6,570 nt of DNA from Psychroflexus sp. (GTDB lineage Bacteria > Bacteroidota > Bacteroidia > Flavobacteriales > Flavobacteriaceae). Where the stretch lies: NCBI GenBank assembly GCA_003565575.1, contig PXBV01000363.1, forward strand, positions 1-6,570. The letters run 5' to 3'. Position 1 is the stretch's first letter. Each line of letters opens with the position of its first letter. The notes under the pieces are model-generated. The model saw only the letters and a list, made by a program, of their open reading frames with translations, did not search any database and was not told the origin of the DNA. Shown piece after piece: positions 1 through 5,658 of this stretch. A program made the translations under genes and the position numbers.

Positions 1-1001
1 TTAATTTCTAAAATTCTTCCTTTTTCATCTACCAAATAATACTCTGGTAAATCCATCACACCCATATCTGTAGCCATTTCCCCAGTAAAACCTGCATCTA
101 TTCTTAGGTTTGTCCACGGAAGTTTTTCTCTTGCCACCGCCTCAGACCAGTCTTCATGATTGGCATCTAGTGTAATACCAATTATTTCAAAGCCCTTTTC
201 ATGATAGGTTTCATAAACTTCTTTAAGTAAGGAATGCTGCTCTAAACAAGCTTTGCACCAGCTGTTCCAAAATTGAATCAAATTGTACTTAGCATAGCTT
301 GAGTTGAGTGGCACAGTAGATTCAGTTGTAGTCAACAATTCATAATTAGGGATTTCACTTCCAATTTGAAAATTTCGCCGCTTTTGTTGAAACTTTTCAA
401 GGATTTCCATATCAGTTGAGTTGAGCTCATCTTGATCTAATTTTGATAGTAAACTCCTCACGTCATTATATGATAAGTTATGATTCATACTCAGTTCAGA
501 AAGTAATTTGCCAAAGTAATCATGATTTGGATATGCTTTTATTAAGCTATCAATTTTAGACACGAGGAGAGTTCTATTAGCTTTTGACTTTGGCGTGGAT
601 TTTACCAAGGATTTCGAATAATTTATCAATTCATTAGATGTTCCACCGCTCAATTGCTTCACCGTAAAATCTTTAAAAGTACGGTTTTCTGAAACTATAT
701 CATCTATTATAATATCAAACGTCAAGGTGTCTGATTCTAAGTAAAATCGATTGGACATTGTAAGTGAATCTAGCTCAAACTTGAATGCTGTGGGAGAGCT
801 TACTTCACCTTGAAAAACAAATGTATTGTTTTCAACCTGGATAGTGTCTATTTGATGTCCATAAACGACTTTAATCACGTTATCAACATCACCATTTATC
901 ATTCCTTTCACAACATAATTTTGTTTTGTGGAAGACTTCTCCAGGGGTTGCATGCAGGAAATAACAATGAATCCTATGCTTATAAAAATGAATTGTTTCA
1001 T
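1..1001 (-). CDS. DUF4369/TlpA-type thioredoxin-fold lipoprotein, partial (3' end beyond the window)
   Basis: Probably an exported, membrane-anchored thiol-disulfide oxidoreductase of the TlpA/ResA/AhpC-TSA group acting in the periplasm. The ATG at 1001-999 opens an N-terminal signal with a hydrophobic core (FIFISIGFIVIS) and a lipobox VISC, so lipidation at Cys16 is predicted. An in-frame TGA two codons upstream rules out an earlier start. Residues about 27-75 resemble DUF4369 (YVVKGMING, then IDTIQVENNTFVFQGEV). A variable helical middle region follows. The C-terminal thioredoxin domain starts near residue 222 (GSEIPNYELL), has the redox motif W-C-K-A-C with Cys249 and Cys252, and a cis-proline at Pro319 (DLPEYYLVDEKG). 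The frame stays open to base 1, at about residue 334, with only a few residues likely missing. This DUF4369-thioredoxin layout is common in Bacteroidota. It lies downstream of a terminator, so it is probably its own transcription unit. The substrate is not evident from sequence. Confidence 0.9.
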   Translation of the reverse strand, partial: MKQFIFISIGFIVISCMQPLEKSSTKQNYVVKGMINGDVDNVIKVVYGHQIDTIQVENNTFVFQGEVSSPTAFKFELDSLTMSNRFYLESDTLTFDIIIDDIVSENRTFKDFTVKQLSGGTSNELINYSKSLVKSTPKSKANRTLLVSKIDSLIKAYPNHDYFGKLLSELSMNHNLSYNDVRSLLSKLDQDELNSTDMEILEKFQQKRRNFQIGSEIPNYELLTTTESTVPLNSSYAKYNLIQFWNSWCKACLEQHSLLKEVYETYHEKGFEIIGITLDANHEDWSEAVAREKLPWTNLRIDAGFTGEMATDMGVMDLPEYYLVDEKGRILEI

Positions 1002-1005
1002 AGGT

Positions 1006-1037
1006 CAAAATTACAGCAAAAAAAAAAGACCGATAAA
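1006..1037 (-). promoter_or_regulatory. Possible promoter of the thioredoxin lipoprotein gene
   Basis: On the minus strand, TAATTTTG (1013-1006) matches the Bacteroidota -7 consensus TAnnTTTG exactly. A TTTA about 20 bases upstream (1037-1034) is a weak -33 element lying inside the terminator hairpin. The -7 box ends only four bases before the ATG, so a transcript starting 5-7 bases downstream would be leaderless or nearly so. AT-rich sequence gives chance matches, hence the low confidence. Confidence 0.35.
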
Positions 1038-1055
1038 TTAATATCAGTCTTTTTT
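1018..1055 (-). terminator. Rho-independent terminator of the HMA/persulfide dioxygenase unit
   Basis: GAC-C-GATA (1028-1035) and TATC-A-GTC (1042-1049) form an inverted repeat around a 6-base loop, flanked by an A run (1018-1027) and a T run (1050-1055) that lengthen the stem. Read on the minus strand the single mismatch becomes a G-U pair, and the stem ends in up to ten U residues. It lies 40-77 bases past the stop of the minus-strand gene ending at 1095, where a terminator is expected. On the plus strand it would also end in a U run, but no plus-strand gene points into it. Confidence 0.85.
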
Positions 1056-1094
1056 GGAATTCTAGAATTAGTCTTAAGCCACTAAGCGTTGATT

Positions 1095-2438
1095 TTAATT
1101 GAAATCATTAATTCTATCACTCAAATCATAAACTTTTGCTTCTGGAAGTATTTTTTCAATAATGCTACTTCCTGCAGCACTGCGGTAACCACCAGCACAA
1201 TGCACTACAATCGGTTTATCGGTTGAAATGTTTTTGGCGCTTTCTCTCAATGTATTAAGAGGGTGATTTGACGCCGAATCAAATTTTTGAGAGTCTTCAA
1301 ATTCACTCACATTTCTTATATCAATAATGGTGTAATGATCTGGATGCTGCTTGAAGTCTGTATAATCTAAATCATCAGACGATTCAAATTGAGTTTGTCC
1401 TAAGGTAAGAACAGCTTTAATCTGAGATTCGTATCCAATTTTGGCAATTCTTGAAATAATTTCATCATAGTCTGATATGGAATCCAAGACGAGATAAAAT
1501 TCTTCGTTTGGTTGAATAATGGCACCAATCCAAGTTTCAATTTTATCATTTTCTGTCCTCGCCATAATATTAATGCTTCCTTTAATGTGATTAGTTTTAA
1601 AGGCAGCTTGTGGTCGAGTATCAATAATTGGAGTTTCAGTATCAAAAGATTCAACATTCAAATGAACAGGAATATCAGAAATGGAAGCTTTATAATTGGC
1701 AGCTCCGGTTTTATTGATATCCACGTCATGACCAAAGTATGAGGGAATAAACGGTTGACCTTCAAGAATTTCTTTTAAAAATTCTTCTTCTGTTTGTTCT
1801 TGAAAAGCCCAATTTCCAATACGCTCATTTCCCAAAGTACTTGTTGTATCTGCACTCATGTTTTTACCACATAAACTCCCAGAGCCATGCGCAGGGTACA
1901 CCCAAACATTGTCTGATAAATGGTTAAACTTGGTGGTCATAGTTTTATACATAGCCTGCGCCAACTCTTTTCTTTGGGCAGTCATATTTCCTGCCTTTTC
2001 TCTTAAATCTGGTCTTCCTACATCTCCAATAAAGAGCGTATCTCCTGTAAAAATGGCTTCCTTGGTAGTAGCCGCGTCTACAGCATGTATGGTAATTCCA
2101 TCTGGAGAATGTCCTGGCGTGTGTAAGCATTTAAAGGTCACATCTTCCATTTTAAGCTCATCGCCCTCATCAAAAGCTTGGTGAGGATAATCGGCTCCTA
2201 CAAGTTTACTCACATAAATAGTTGCTCCTGTTTCCTTATGGATTTGCAAATGACTACTTACAAAATCTGCGTGTGGATGCGTTTCAAACACAGCAACAAT
2301 TTTTGCTTTGTTTTCTTCTGCAAATTTATAATAAGGTTGTGGATCTCTGGCTGGATCTACAACGGCCATTTTTCCATTACTTACAATTGCGTAAGATAAG
2401 TGAGCTAAAGGTTTGTCGTTATATTGTTTAATAGTCAT
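1095..2438 (-). CDS. CstB-like persulfide dioxygenase-rhodanese fusion (MBL fold plus two rhodanese domains)
   Basis: Predicted cytosolic non-haem iron enzyme that oxidises low-molecular-weight thiol persulfides and handles the sulfur product with a rhodanese domain. Residues 1-235 are a metallo-beta-lactamase fold of the ETHE1/CstB type: THPHAD with His54, His56 and Asp58, TPGH with His110, GDTLF with Asp133, DVGRPDL at 139-145 and PAHG with His184. Cys190 in GSLCGK lies where CstB-type enzymes carry a cysteine near the active site. Residues about 265-345 are a first rhodanese-like domain (IIDTRPQAAF) with no cysteine at the expected catalytic loop, so probably inactive. Residues about 368-445 are a second rhodanese with loop HCAGGYRS, catalytic Cys414 and Arg419. 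The 447-residue length and domain order agree with Staphylococcus CstB. It lies 16 bases downstream of the HMA gene and is followed by a terminator, so the two are probably co-transcribed. No signal peptide is visible. The physiological thiol (CoA, bacillithiol or other) cannot be read from sequence. Confidence 0.93.
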   Translation of the reverse strand: MTIKQYNDKPLAHLSYAIVSNGKMAVVDPARDPQPYYKFAEENKAKIVAVFETHPHADFVSSHLQIHKETGATIYVSKLVGADYPHQAFDEGDELKMEDVTFKCLHTPGHSPDGITIHAVDAATTKEAIFTGDTLFIGDVGRPDLREKAGNMTAQRKELAQAMYKTMTTKFNHLSDNVWVYPAHGSGSLCGKNMSADTTSTLGNERIGNWAFQEQTEEEFLKEILEGQPFIPSYFGHDVDINKTGAANYKASISDIPVHLNVESFDTETPIIDTRPQAAFKTNHIKGSINIMARTENDKIETWIGAIIQPNEEFYLVLDSISDYDEIISRIAKIGYESQIKAVLTLGQTQFESSDDLDYTDFKQHPDHYTIIDIRNVSEFEDSQKFDSASNHPLNTLRESAKNISTDKPIVVHCAGGYRSAAGSSIIEKILPEAKVYDLSDRINDFN

Positions 2439-2454
2439 AATTCTAAATTTAGTG

Positions 2455-2724
2455 TTACTGATTCATTTTTCCGGTGGCACAACTTATAAAGGATTTAGCT
2501 TTATTCAAGTAGGAATTGCTTTCTCCCACAACAGGATATCCCAAGTTTTTGAGTTTTTCTTCAACTAGTTTCAAAGAATCATCGTTGGAATAAGAAAAAC
2601 TTACACTTGAAGTGTCTGCTTCAATTTCAATTGTGTTTAAATCCTCTATGGCTGTAAGGTGTTTCGAAATGGAGTTAGCACAGCCACCACATTTCAAATT
2701 CTGTACAATTAACGTTGTTTGCAT
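2455..2724 (-). CDS. Heavy-metal-associated (HMA) domain protein with C-terminal cysteine tail
   Basis: Small soluble protein of 89 residues with one HMA/CopZ-like ferredoxin fold. The first strand TTLIVQNL leads into the metal-binding loop KCGGC with Cys12 and Cys15. The residue two before Cys12 is Leu rather than the Met common in copper chaperones. Later elements fit the fold: helix 16-26, strand TIEIEA, strand VSFSYS, helix 51-61 and the LGYPV turn at 61-65. A short basic tail follows (residues 72-89) with a third cysteine, Cys82, which classical 65-70 residue CopZ proteins lack. No copper ATPase gene is nearby; the downstream neighbour is a persulfide dioxygenase, and 139 bp separates it from the upstream Crp/Fnr gene. 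Binding of copper(I) or another soft metal is the family expectation. A role in binding persulfide sulfur is only a guess from context. Confidence 0.88.
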   Translation of the reverse strand: MQTTLIVQNLKCGGCANSISKHLTAIEDLNTIEIEADTSSVSFSYSNDDSLKLVEEKLKNLGYPVVGESNSYLNKAKSFISCATGKMNQ

Positions 2725-2760
2725 TTTATTAGTTTTAGTCTGAACTTTTTATTAAATGAA

Positions 2761-2790
2761 TTCAAATTCTAGTCTTTCTTAGAACTTGAA
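2761..2790 (-). repeat. Inverted repeat, 11-bp stem with 8-base loop, upstream of the HMA gene
   Basis: TTCAAATTCTA (2761-2771) and TAGAACTTGAA (2780-2790) are inverted copies with one mismatch, separated by GTCTTTCT. In minus-strand RNA the mismatch is a G-U pair, so the 11-bp stem is continuous; on the plus strand it would be an A-C mismatch. No U run follows on the minus strand, so it is not a typical terminator. It begins 36 bases upstream of the HMA ATG and would lie in that gene's leader. It could be an RNA structure that affects stability or translation, or a protein-binding operator. Confidence 0.55.
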
Positions 2791-2818
2791 GTTTAATAAC
2801 AAGATCTTCAATTGAATG

Positions 2819-2862
2819 CAAATTAAATAATTATAGAGATGATGTACAGTAACAAAAGTTAC
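2819..2862 (-). promoter_or_regulatory. Candidate Crp/Fnr operator and promoter of the HMA/persulfide dioxygenase operon
   Basis: GTAAC-AAAA-GTTAC at 2849-2862 is an exact 14-bp palindrome with the 5-4-5 half-site geometry of FNR-type operators, starting one base after the stop codon of the Crp/Fnr gene. About 33 bases downstream on the minus strand, TTAATTTG (2826-2819) matches the -7 consensus TAnnTTTG at all but one fixed position. The implied transcription start near 2812 puts the palindrome centre at about -43, the position of class II activation, with no separate -33 box needed. A 5-bp palindrome with fixed spacing can arise by chance, and it could equally be a small RNA hairpin. Confidence 0.4.
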
Positions 2863-2863
2863 G

Positions 2864-3499
2864 CTATCGGGTGTTTATTAATTTGATTGAGTTTCTGTTC
2901 AATTTGATTCGGTTGGTTTTCTCAAGTTGCTTAAGTAATCTAGAAACCACTACACGGCTGGTGTGCAAATCAAAAGCTATATCTTGGTGGGTAACTTTAA
3001 TTTCAGAATCATCGTAATATTTAGCTTTGCTATTAAGGTAGTCTAGCAAGCGCTCATCCATCTTTTTGAAGGCAATATTATCAATAGTTTCTAAAACTTC
3101 CATAAGTCTTTCGTGATAGCTATCAAAGATGAAGTTTCTCCAGGATTTGTATTTTCCAAGCCACTCTTCCATTTTTTCAATAGGAATCATGAGTAGCGTA
3201 GATTCAGTTTCCGCAATGGCTCTTATTTCACTTAGAGCAGAGCCTGTGCAACAGGACAAAGTCATGGCGCAAGTTTCTCCTTTTTCTAGATAATACAGCA
3301 ATAATTCAAAACCATCTTCATCTTCTCGCATCACTTTTATAACGCCACTTATCAGCAAAGGCATAGCCGATAAATACTGGCCTGTTCTGATCAACTCATC
3401 ACCGGCGTTAACGGTTTTTATGATGCCAATAGTATTGATTTCTTGAAGTAATTCATCTTCCAGCAGGTGACCGTAGTTTTTCTTAATTTCTTCTTGCAT
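2864..3499 (-). CDS. Crp/Fnr-family transcriptional regulator with sensor-domain cysteine cluster
   Basis: A 211-residue regulator of usual length. Residues about 15-110 form the cyclic-nucleotide-binding-like beta-roll, about 112-150 the dimerisation helix, and 165-205 the winged helix-turn-helix (VTHQDIAFDL, then the recognition helix SRVVVSRLLKQLEK at 181-194). The cAMP phosphate-binding Arg-Ser of Crp is absent: the segment after GE (74-75) reads TCAMTLSCC and continues to SEIRAIAE. There is no N-terminal cysteine set for an FNR 4Fe-4S cluster. Instead Cys77, Cys83 and Cys84 sit in the beta-roll. The glutamate three residues before the Ser-Arg of the recognition helix in FNR is Val183 here, so the DNA target should differ from TTGAT/TGTGA. 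It sits directly upstream of the HMA and persulfide dioxygenase genes, which are its likely targets. Thiol, persulfide or metal sensing through the cysteines is inferred; the effector is unknown. Confidence 0.92.
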   Translation of the reverse strand: MQEEIKKNYGHLLEDELLQEINTIGIIKTVNAGDELIRTGQYLSAMPLLISGVIKVMREDEDGFELLLYYLEKGETCAMTLSCCTGSALSEIRAIAETESTLLMIPIEKMEEWLGKYKSWRNFIFDSYHERLMEVLETIDNIAFKKMDERLLDYLNSKAKYYDDSEIKVTHQDIAFDLHTSRVVVSRLLKQLEKTNRIKLNRNSIKLINTR

Positions 3500-3509
3500 C
3501 TTTTAGTTG

Positions 3510-3517
3510 TATTTTTG
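3510..3517 (+). promoter_or_regulatory. Probable -7 box for the pseudouridine synthase gene
   Basis: TATTTTTG matches the Bacteroidota -7 consensus TAnnTTTG exactly and lies 29 bases before the ATG at 3547, giving a leader of roughly 24 bases. No clear TTG is found at -33, which would fall inside the start of the divergent Crp/Fnr gene. A second exact match, TATATTTG at 3538-3545, abuts the start codon too closely to serve this start. Confidence 0.4.
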
Positions 3518-3519
3518 CA

Positions 3520-3527
3520 TAAATATA
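3520..3527 (-). promoter_or_regulatory. Weak candidate -7 box for the Crp/Fnr gene
   Basis: On the minus strand TATATTTA matches TAnnTTTG except for the last base, 20 bases upstream of the Crp/Fnr ATG. No -33 element was found. The 47-bp divergent gap must hold promoters for both neighbours, which is the main support for it. Confidence 0.25.
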
Positions 3528-3546
3528 ATTCAGAATATATATTTGA

Positions 3547-4107
3547 ATGGCAAATTTTAAAACTTTTAAGCCTTATGGAATGTTAAGTCAGTTTGTGAAT
3601 AATCAATCACGACGAAAAAATAAAAGGCTACTTGGCGAGTTAGGAGATTTTCCTTCTGGTATCATGTCTGTGGGCAGACTTGACCAAGATTCTGAAGGTT
3701 TATTATTTCTAACTACGGATGGAAAATTTAGCTATCACATAACTTCTACAGATGTTGAAAAAGAATACTGGGCGCAGGTGGATGGCATGGCCACTCAAAA
3801 TCACGTGAATGTACTTTCTAAAGGTGTAGAAATAAGTGTTTATGGCAAACCTTACCAAACTAAACCCTGCAAAGTAAGATTAATACCACATCCAGAACAT
3901 TTGCCAAAGCGTGCCAAATCTATTAGAAATGAAGATGAACACGGCAAAACCTCATGGCTTTCTATTACACTTACTGAGGGTAAATACAGGCAGGTAAGAA
4001 AAATGACTGCCAAAGTGGGACTGCCTACCTTGAGGTTAATTCGCTACAGAATAGGAGAGGAGACCATTGATGATATGCAGGTGGAGGAGGTGAGAAGATT
4101 GGCTTAA
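3547..4107 (+). CDS. rluE: RluE-like 23S rRNA pseudouridine synthase (RsuA/RluE family)
   Basis: Converts a specific uridine in rRNA to pseudouridine; E. coli RluE, the closest type, acts on U2457 of 23S rRNA. The 186-residue protein lacks an S4 RNA-binding domain and starts directly in the catalytic domain with FKTFKPYGMLSQF, as RluE-type enzymes do. The catalytic motif GRLDQDSEGLL (43-53) carries Asp46. Tyr74 in EKEYWAQVDG fits the conserved tyrosine motif, and EGKYRQVRKM (144-153) plus VGLPTLRLIR (157-166) are the family's C-terminal motifs. A basic stretch at 117-134 before WLSITLTEGK is as expected. The ATG is the only start that keeps the first beta-strand; the next Met (residue 12) would remove it. 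The gene diverges from the Crp/Fnr gene and converges on the DUF1853 gene with 3 bp between stops. The exact target uridine is inferred from family resemblance. Confidence 0.9.
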   Translation: MANFKTFKPYGMLSQFVNNQSRRKNKRLLGELGDFPSGIMSVGRLDQDSEGLLFLTTDGKFSYHITSTDVEKEYWAQVDGMATQNHVNVLSKGVEISVYGKPYQTKPCKVRLIPHPEHLPKRAKSIRNEDEHGKTSWLSITLTEGKYRQVRKMTAKVGLPTLRLIRYRIGEETIDDMQVEEVRRLA

Positions 4108-4110
4108 AAT

Positions 4111-4956
4111 TCACCACCAAACTACAAAGCATTTAGAAGTTTCTCCATCTTTATTCTTTCTTAAAAGCATAACCGATTGCTTTTGCTCCAAAAAATATTG
4201 AAGTTGATGAAGAATTTTTTGATAGTTCATCCATTTTGTATGCTGGGACTCGTCTACAAACCAGTTGATTTTTTTGGGAATAAAAAAGAGGTCATGCTTC
4301 CATTTTTTATTCAAAAATTGGTCTAAGGTATAATAATAACCCACTACTGCATCTAAGTTGGTTAAATAAAATCGATTTCTGCAATCTTGAGGTAAAAACA
4401 AAATGGCTTTAAAACACAATTGTTGATCAATTTTCCAGGGGTTAATGCAAAGCTGCTCTAGCACCAATTCTGCTTCAGGATGATAAAGTAAGGGAAACTG
4501 CTTTGACTTTAGCTTCTTCAATTTGTCAATAAACCTGTCTTTTCTATTTGGGCCAATCCAGCAAAAGTCTGGATTTTCATGCAAGTGCTCATCAAATAAA
4601 TAAATCTTATTTACCAACTCTACATGAATGGTTTTATCAAGAAGCAAATCTTCTAAGATAAAATCAAATTCTCCTATAGTGAGATTATCTTCAAATAGTT
4701 GAAGACTATAAACAAGTTCTTGGTATCTGGGAGAGCTATGTATATAATGTCTAAAAAAAACTTCGGCGCGTTTACCTAAAAATTGAAATGCACTTGCTTC
4801 ATCAAAAGGAAAATCTTCTAGACTTTTACTTTCAATTGAAGACTCCAACTCAAAAGCAGAAATCTTTGAGTCTGGAAGCGCATCTATCATCAAGTCTGCT
4901 TTTATAAAGCCTTGGTATTGTTTTAAAATTTGTAAGTCAGAATCTTTAGTCTCCAA
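4111..4956 (-). CDS. DUF1853 family protein, TTG start, translationally coupled to deoD
   Basis: A 281-residue cytosolic protein of unknown function that matches DUF1853 by its motifs: FLGKRAEVFFRHYI (59-72), a LTIGEFDFIL segment (about 91-100), HVELVNKIYLF (about 111-121) and the WIGPNRKDRF run (about 133-142), followed by KQFPLL. The Asp of GEFDF followed by Glu and Lys in HVELVNK resembles the catalytic core of PD-(D/E)XK nucleases, although the spacing is ExxxK, so nuclease activity is only a possibility. The first codon is TTG at 4956-4954. An in-frame TAG lies two codons upstream and the next Met is residue 23, inside the conserved N-terminal region, so TTG is the best start. It overlaps the end of deoD by 11 bases, suggesting translational coupling as the last gene of deoC-deoD-DUF1853. 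No terminator follows; the stop is 3 bp from that of the convergent rluE-like gene. Confidence 0.85.
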   Translation of the reverse strand: METKDSDLQILKQYQGFIKADLMIDALPDSKISAFELESSIESKSLEDFPFDEASAFQFLGKRAEVFFRHYIHSSPRYQELVYSLQLFEDNLTIGEFDFILEDLLLDKTIHVELVNKIYLFDEHLHENPDFCWIGPNRKDRFIDKLKKLKSKQFPLLYHPEAELVLEQLCINPWKIDQQLCFKAILFLPQDCRNRFYLTNLDAVVGYYYTLDQFLNKKWKHDLFFIPKKINWFVDESQHTKWMNYQKILHQLQYFLEQKQSVMLLRKNKDGETSKCFVVWW

Positions 4957-5647
4957 GTTCTAAGGCAATTTTTATCATTTGATTAAAAGTGGTTTCTCGC
5001 TCTTCTGCAGAAGTTTGATCACCAGTAATCAAAGAATCTGAAATGGTTAAAATCGCTAGTGCATTCACATCGTGCTTTGCAGCTATAGAATACAATCCTG
5101 CAGCTTCCATTTCTACACATAAAACATTATATGCCGCCCACATTTCATGGTCGTTTGGATCATCGGTATAAAATAAATCTGATGAAAGCACATTCCCAGC
5201 CTTAAACGGAATATTAAGATCTCGAGCTGTTTTTATAGCCTTATCAAACAATTTGAAGCTAGCTGTTGGCGCAAAATCACCTCCATTGAATCTGTTTCTA
5301 TTTAATGATGAGTTGGAAGACGCCGCCATAGCAATCACAACATCTCTCATTTCTACTTCTTTTTTGATAGCCCCAGCACTTCCCACTCTTATCAAGTTTT
5401 TGACACCAAATTCAGCAATCAATTCGTGAGCGTAAATACTGATAGAAGGAATTCCCATTCCGGTTCCTTGCACTGATATTTTACGTCCTTTATATGTACC
5501 TGTGTAACCAAGCATTCCACGAACTTCATTGTAGCATGTAGCATTTTCAAGAAAAGTTTCTGCTATCCATTTGGCTCTTAACGGATCTCCAGGTAAAAGT
5601 ATAGTTTCTGCGATATCGCCTTTTTTGGCATCGATGTGTACACTCAT
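4946..5647 (-). CDS. deoD: Purine nucleoside phosphorylase, DeoD type
   Basis: Splits purine (deoxy)ribonucleosides with phosphate to give free base and (deoxy)ribose-1-phosphate in nucleoside salvage and catabolism. The 233-residue protein aligns with the E. coli hexameric enzyme in near-identical numbering: His4, Gly20 and Arg24 (GDPLRA), Arg43 (NEVRGMLG), Arg87 and Ser90 (RVGSAGA), Phe159, Val178-Glu179-Met180-Glu181, Ser203-Asp204 (TISDS) and Arg217. All phosphate, ribose and base contacts, including the general acid Asp204, are therefore present, and the enzyme should be active. It is a few residues shorter at the C-terminus than the E. coli protein. It begins 11 bases after deoC ends, and its last 11 bases overlap the DUF1853 gene, so all three are probably one operon. 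The deoxyribose-1-phosphate it releases needs a phosphopentomutase (deoB) before DeoC can use it; none is in the window. Confidence 0.97.
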   Translation of the reverse strand: MSVHIDAKKGDIAETILLPGDPLRAKWIAETFLENATCYNEVRGMLGYTGTYKGRKISVQGTGMGIPSISIYAHELIAEFGVKNLIRVGSAGAIKKEVEMRDVVIAMAASSNSSLNRNRFNGGDFAPTASFKLFDKAIKTARDLNIPFKAGNVLSSDLFYTDDPNDHEMWAAYNVLCVEMEAAGLYSIAAKHDVNALAILTISDSLITGDQTSAEERETTFNQMIKIALELGD

Positions 5648-5658
5648 TGTTATTGAAT

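Noticed and set aside
1058..1069. Perfect 12-bp palindrome AATTCTAGAATT beside the terminator
   Set aside because: It has no loop, no repeat elsewhere in the window and no clear link to a promoter; AT-rich palindromes of this size are not notable alone.
810..1085. Plus-strand open frame of 91 codons
   Set aside because: It is antisense to the lipoprotein signal-peptide region, runs through the terminator A/T runs, and its translation has no recognisable family or sensible composition.
1400..2431. Several open frames of 60-110 codons on both strands
   Set aside because: All lie inside the persulfide dioxygenase gene, whose conserved motifs fix the true frame; they are shadows.
2443..2452. 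CTAAATTTAG palindrome between the HMA and dioxygenase genes
   Set aside because: It is a short AT-rich palindrome in a 16-bp gap, with no stem-loop potential or promoter nearby.
3529..3547. Imperfect palindrome TTCAGAATATATATTTGAA near the rluE-like start
   Set aside because: Only the outer four bases match well and the centre is simple AT sequence, so it is not distinguishable from chance.
4266..4290. T run and A run that could form a terminator-like hairpin
   Set aside because: It lies within the DUF1853 coding sequence, encoding Lys/Ile/Phe-rich residues, and has no GC stem.
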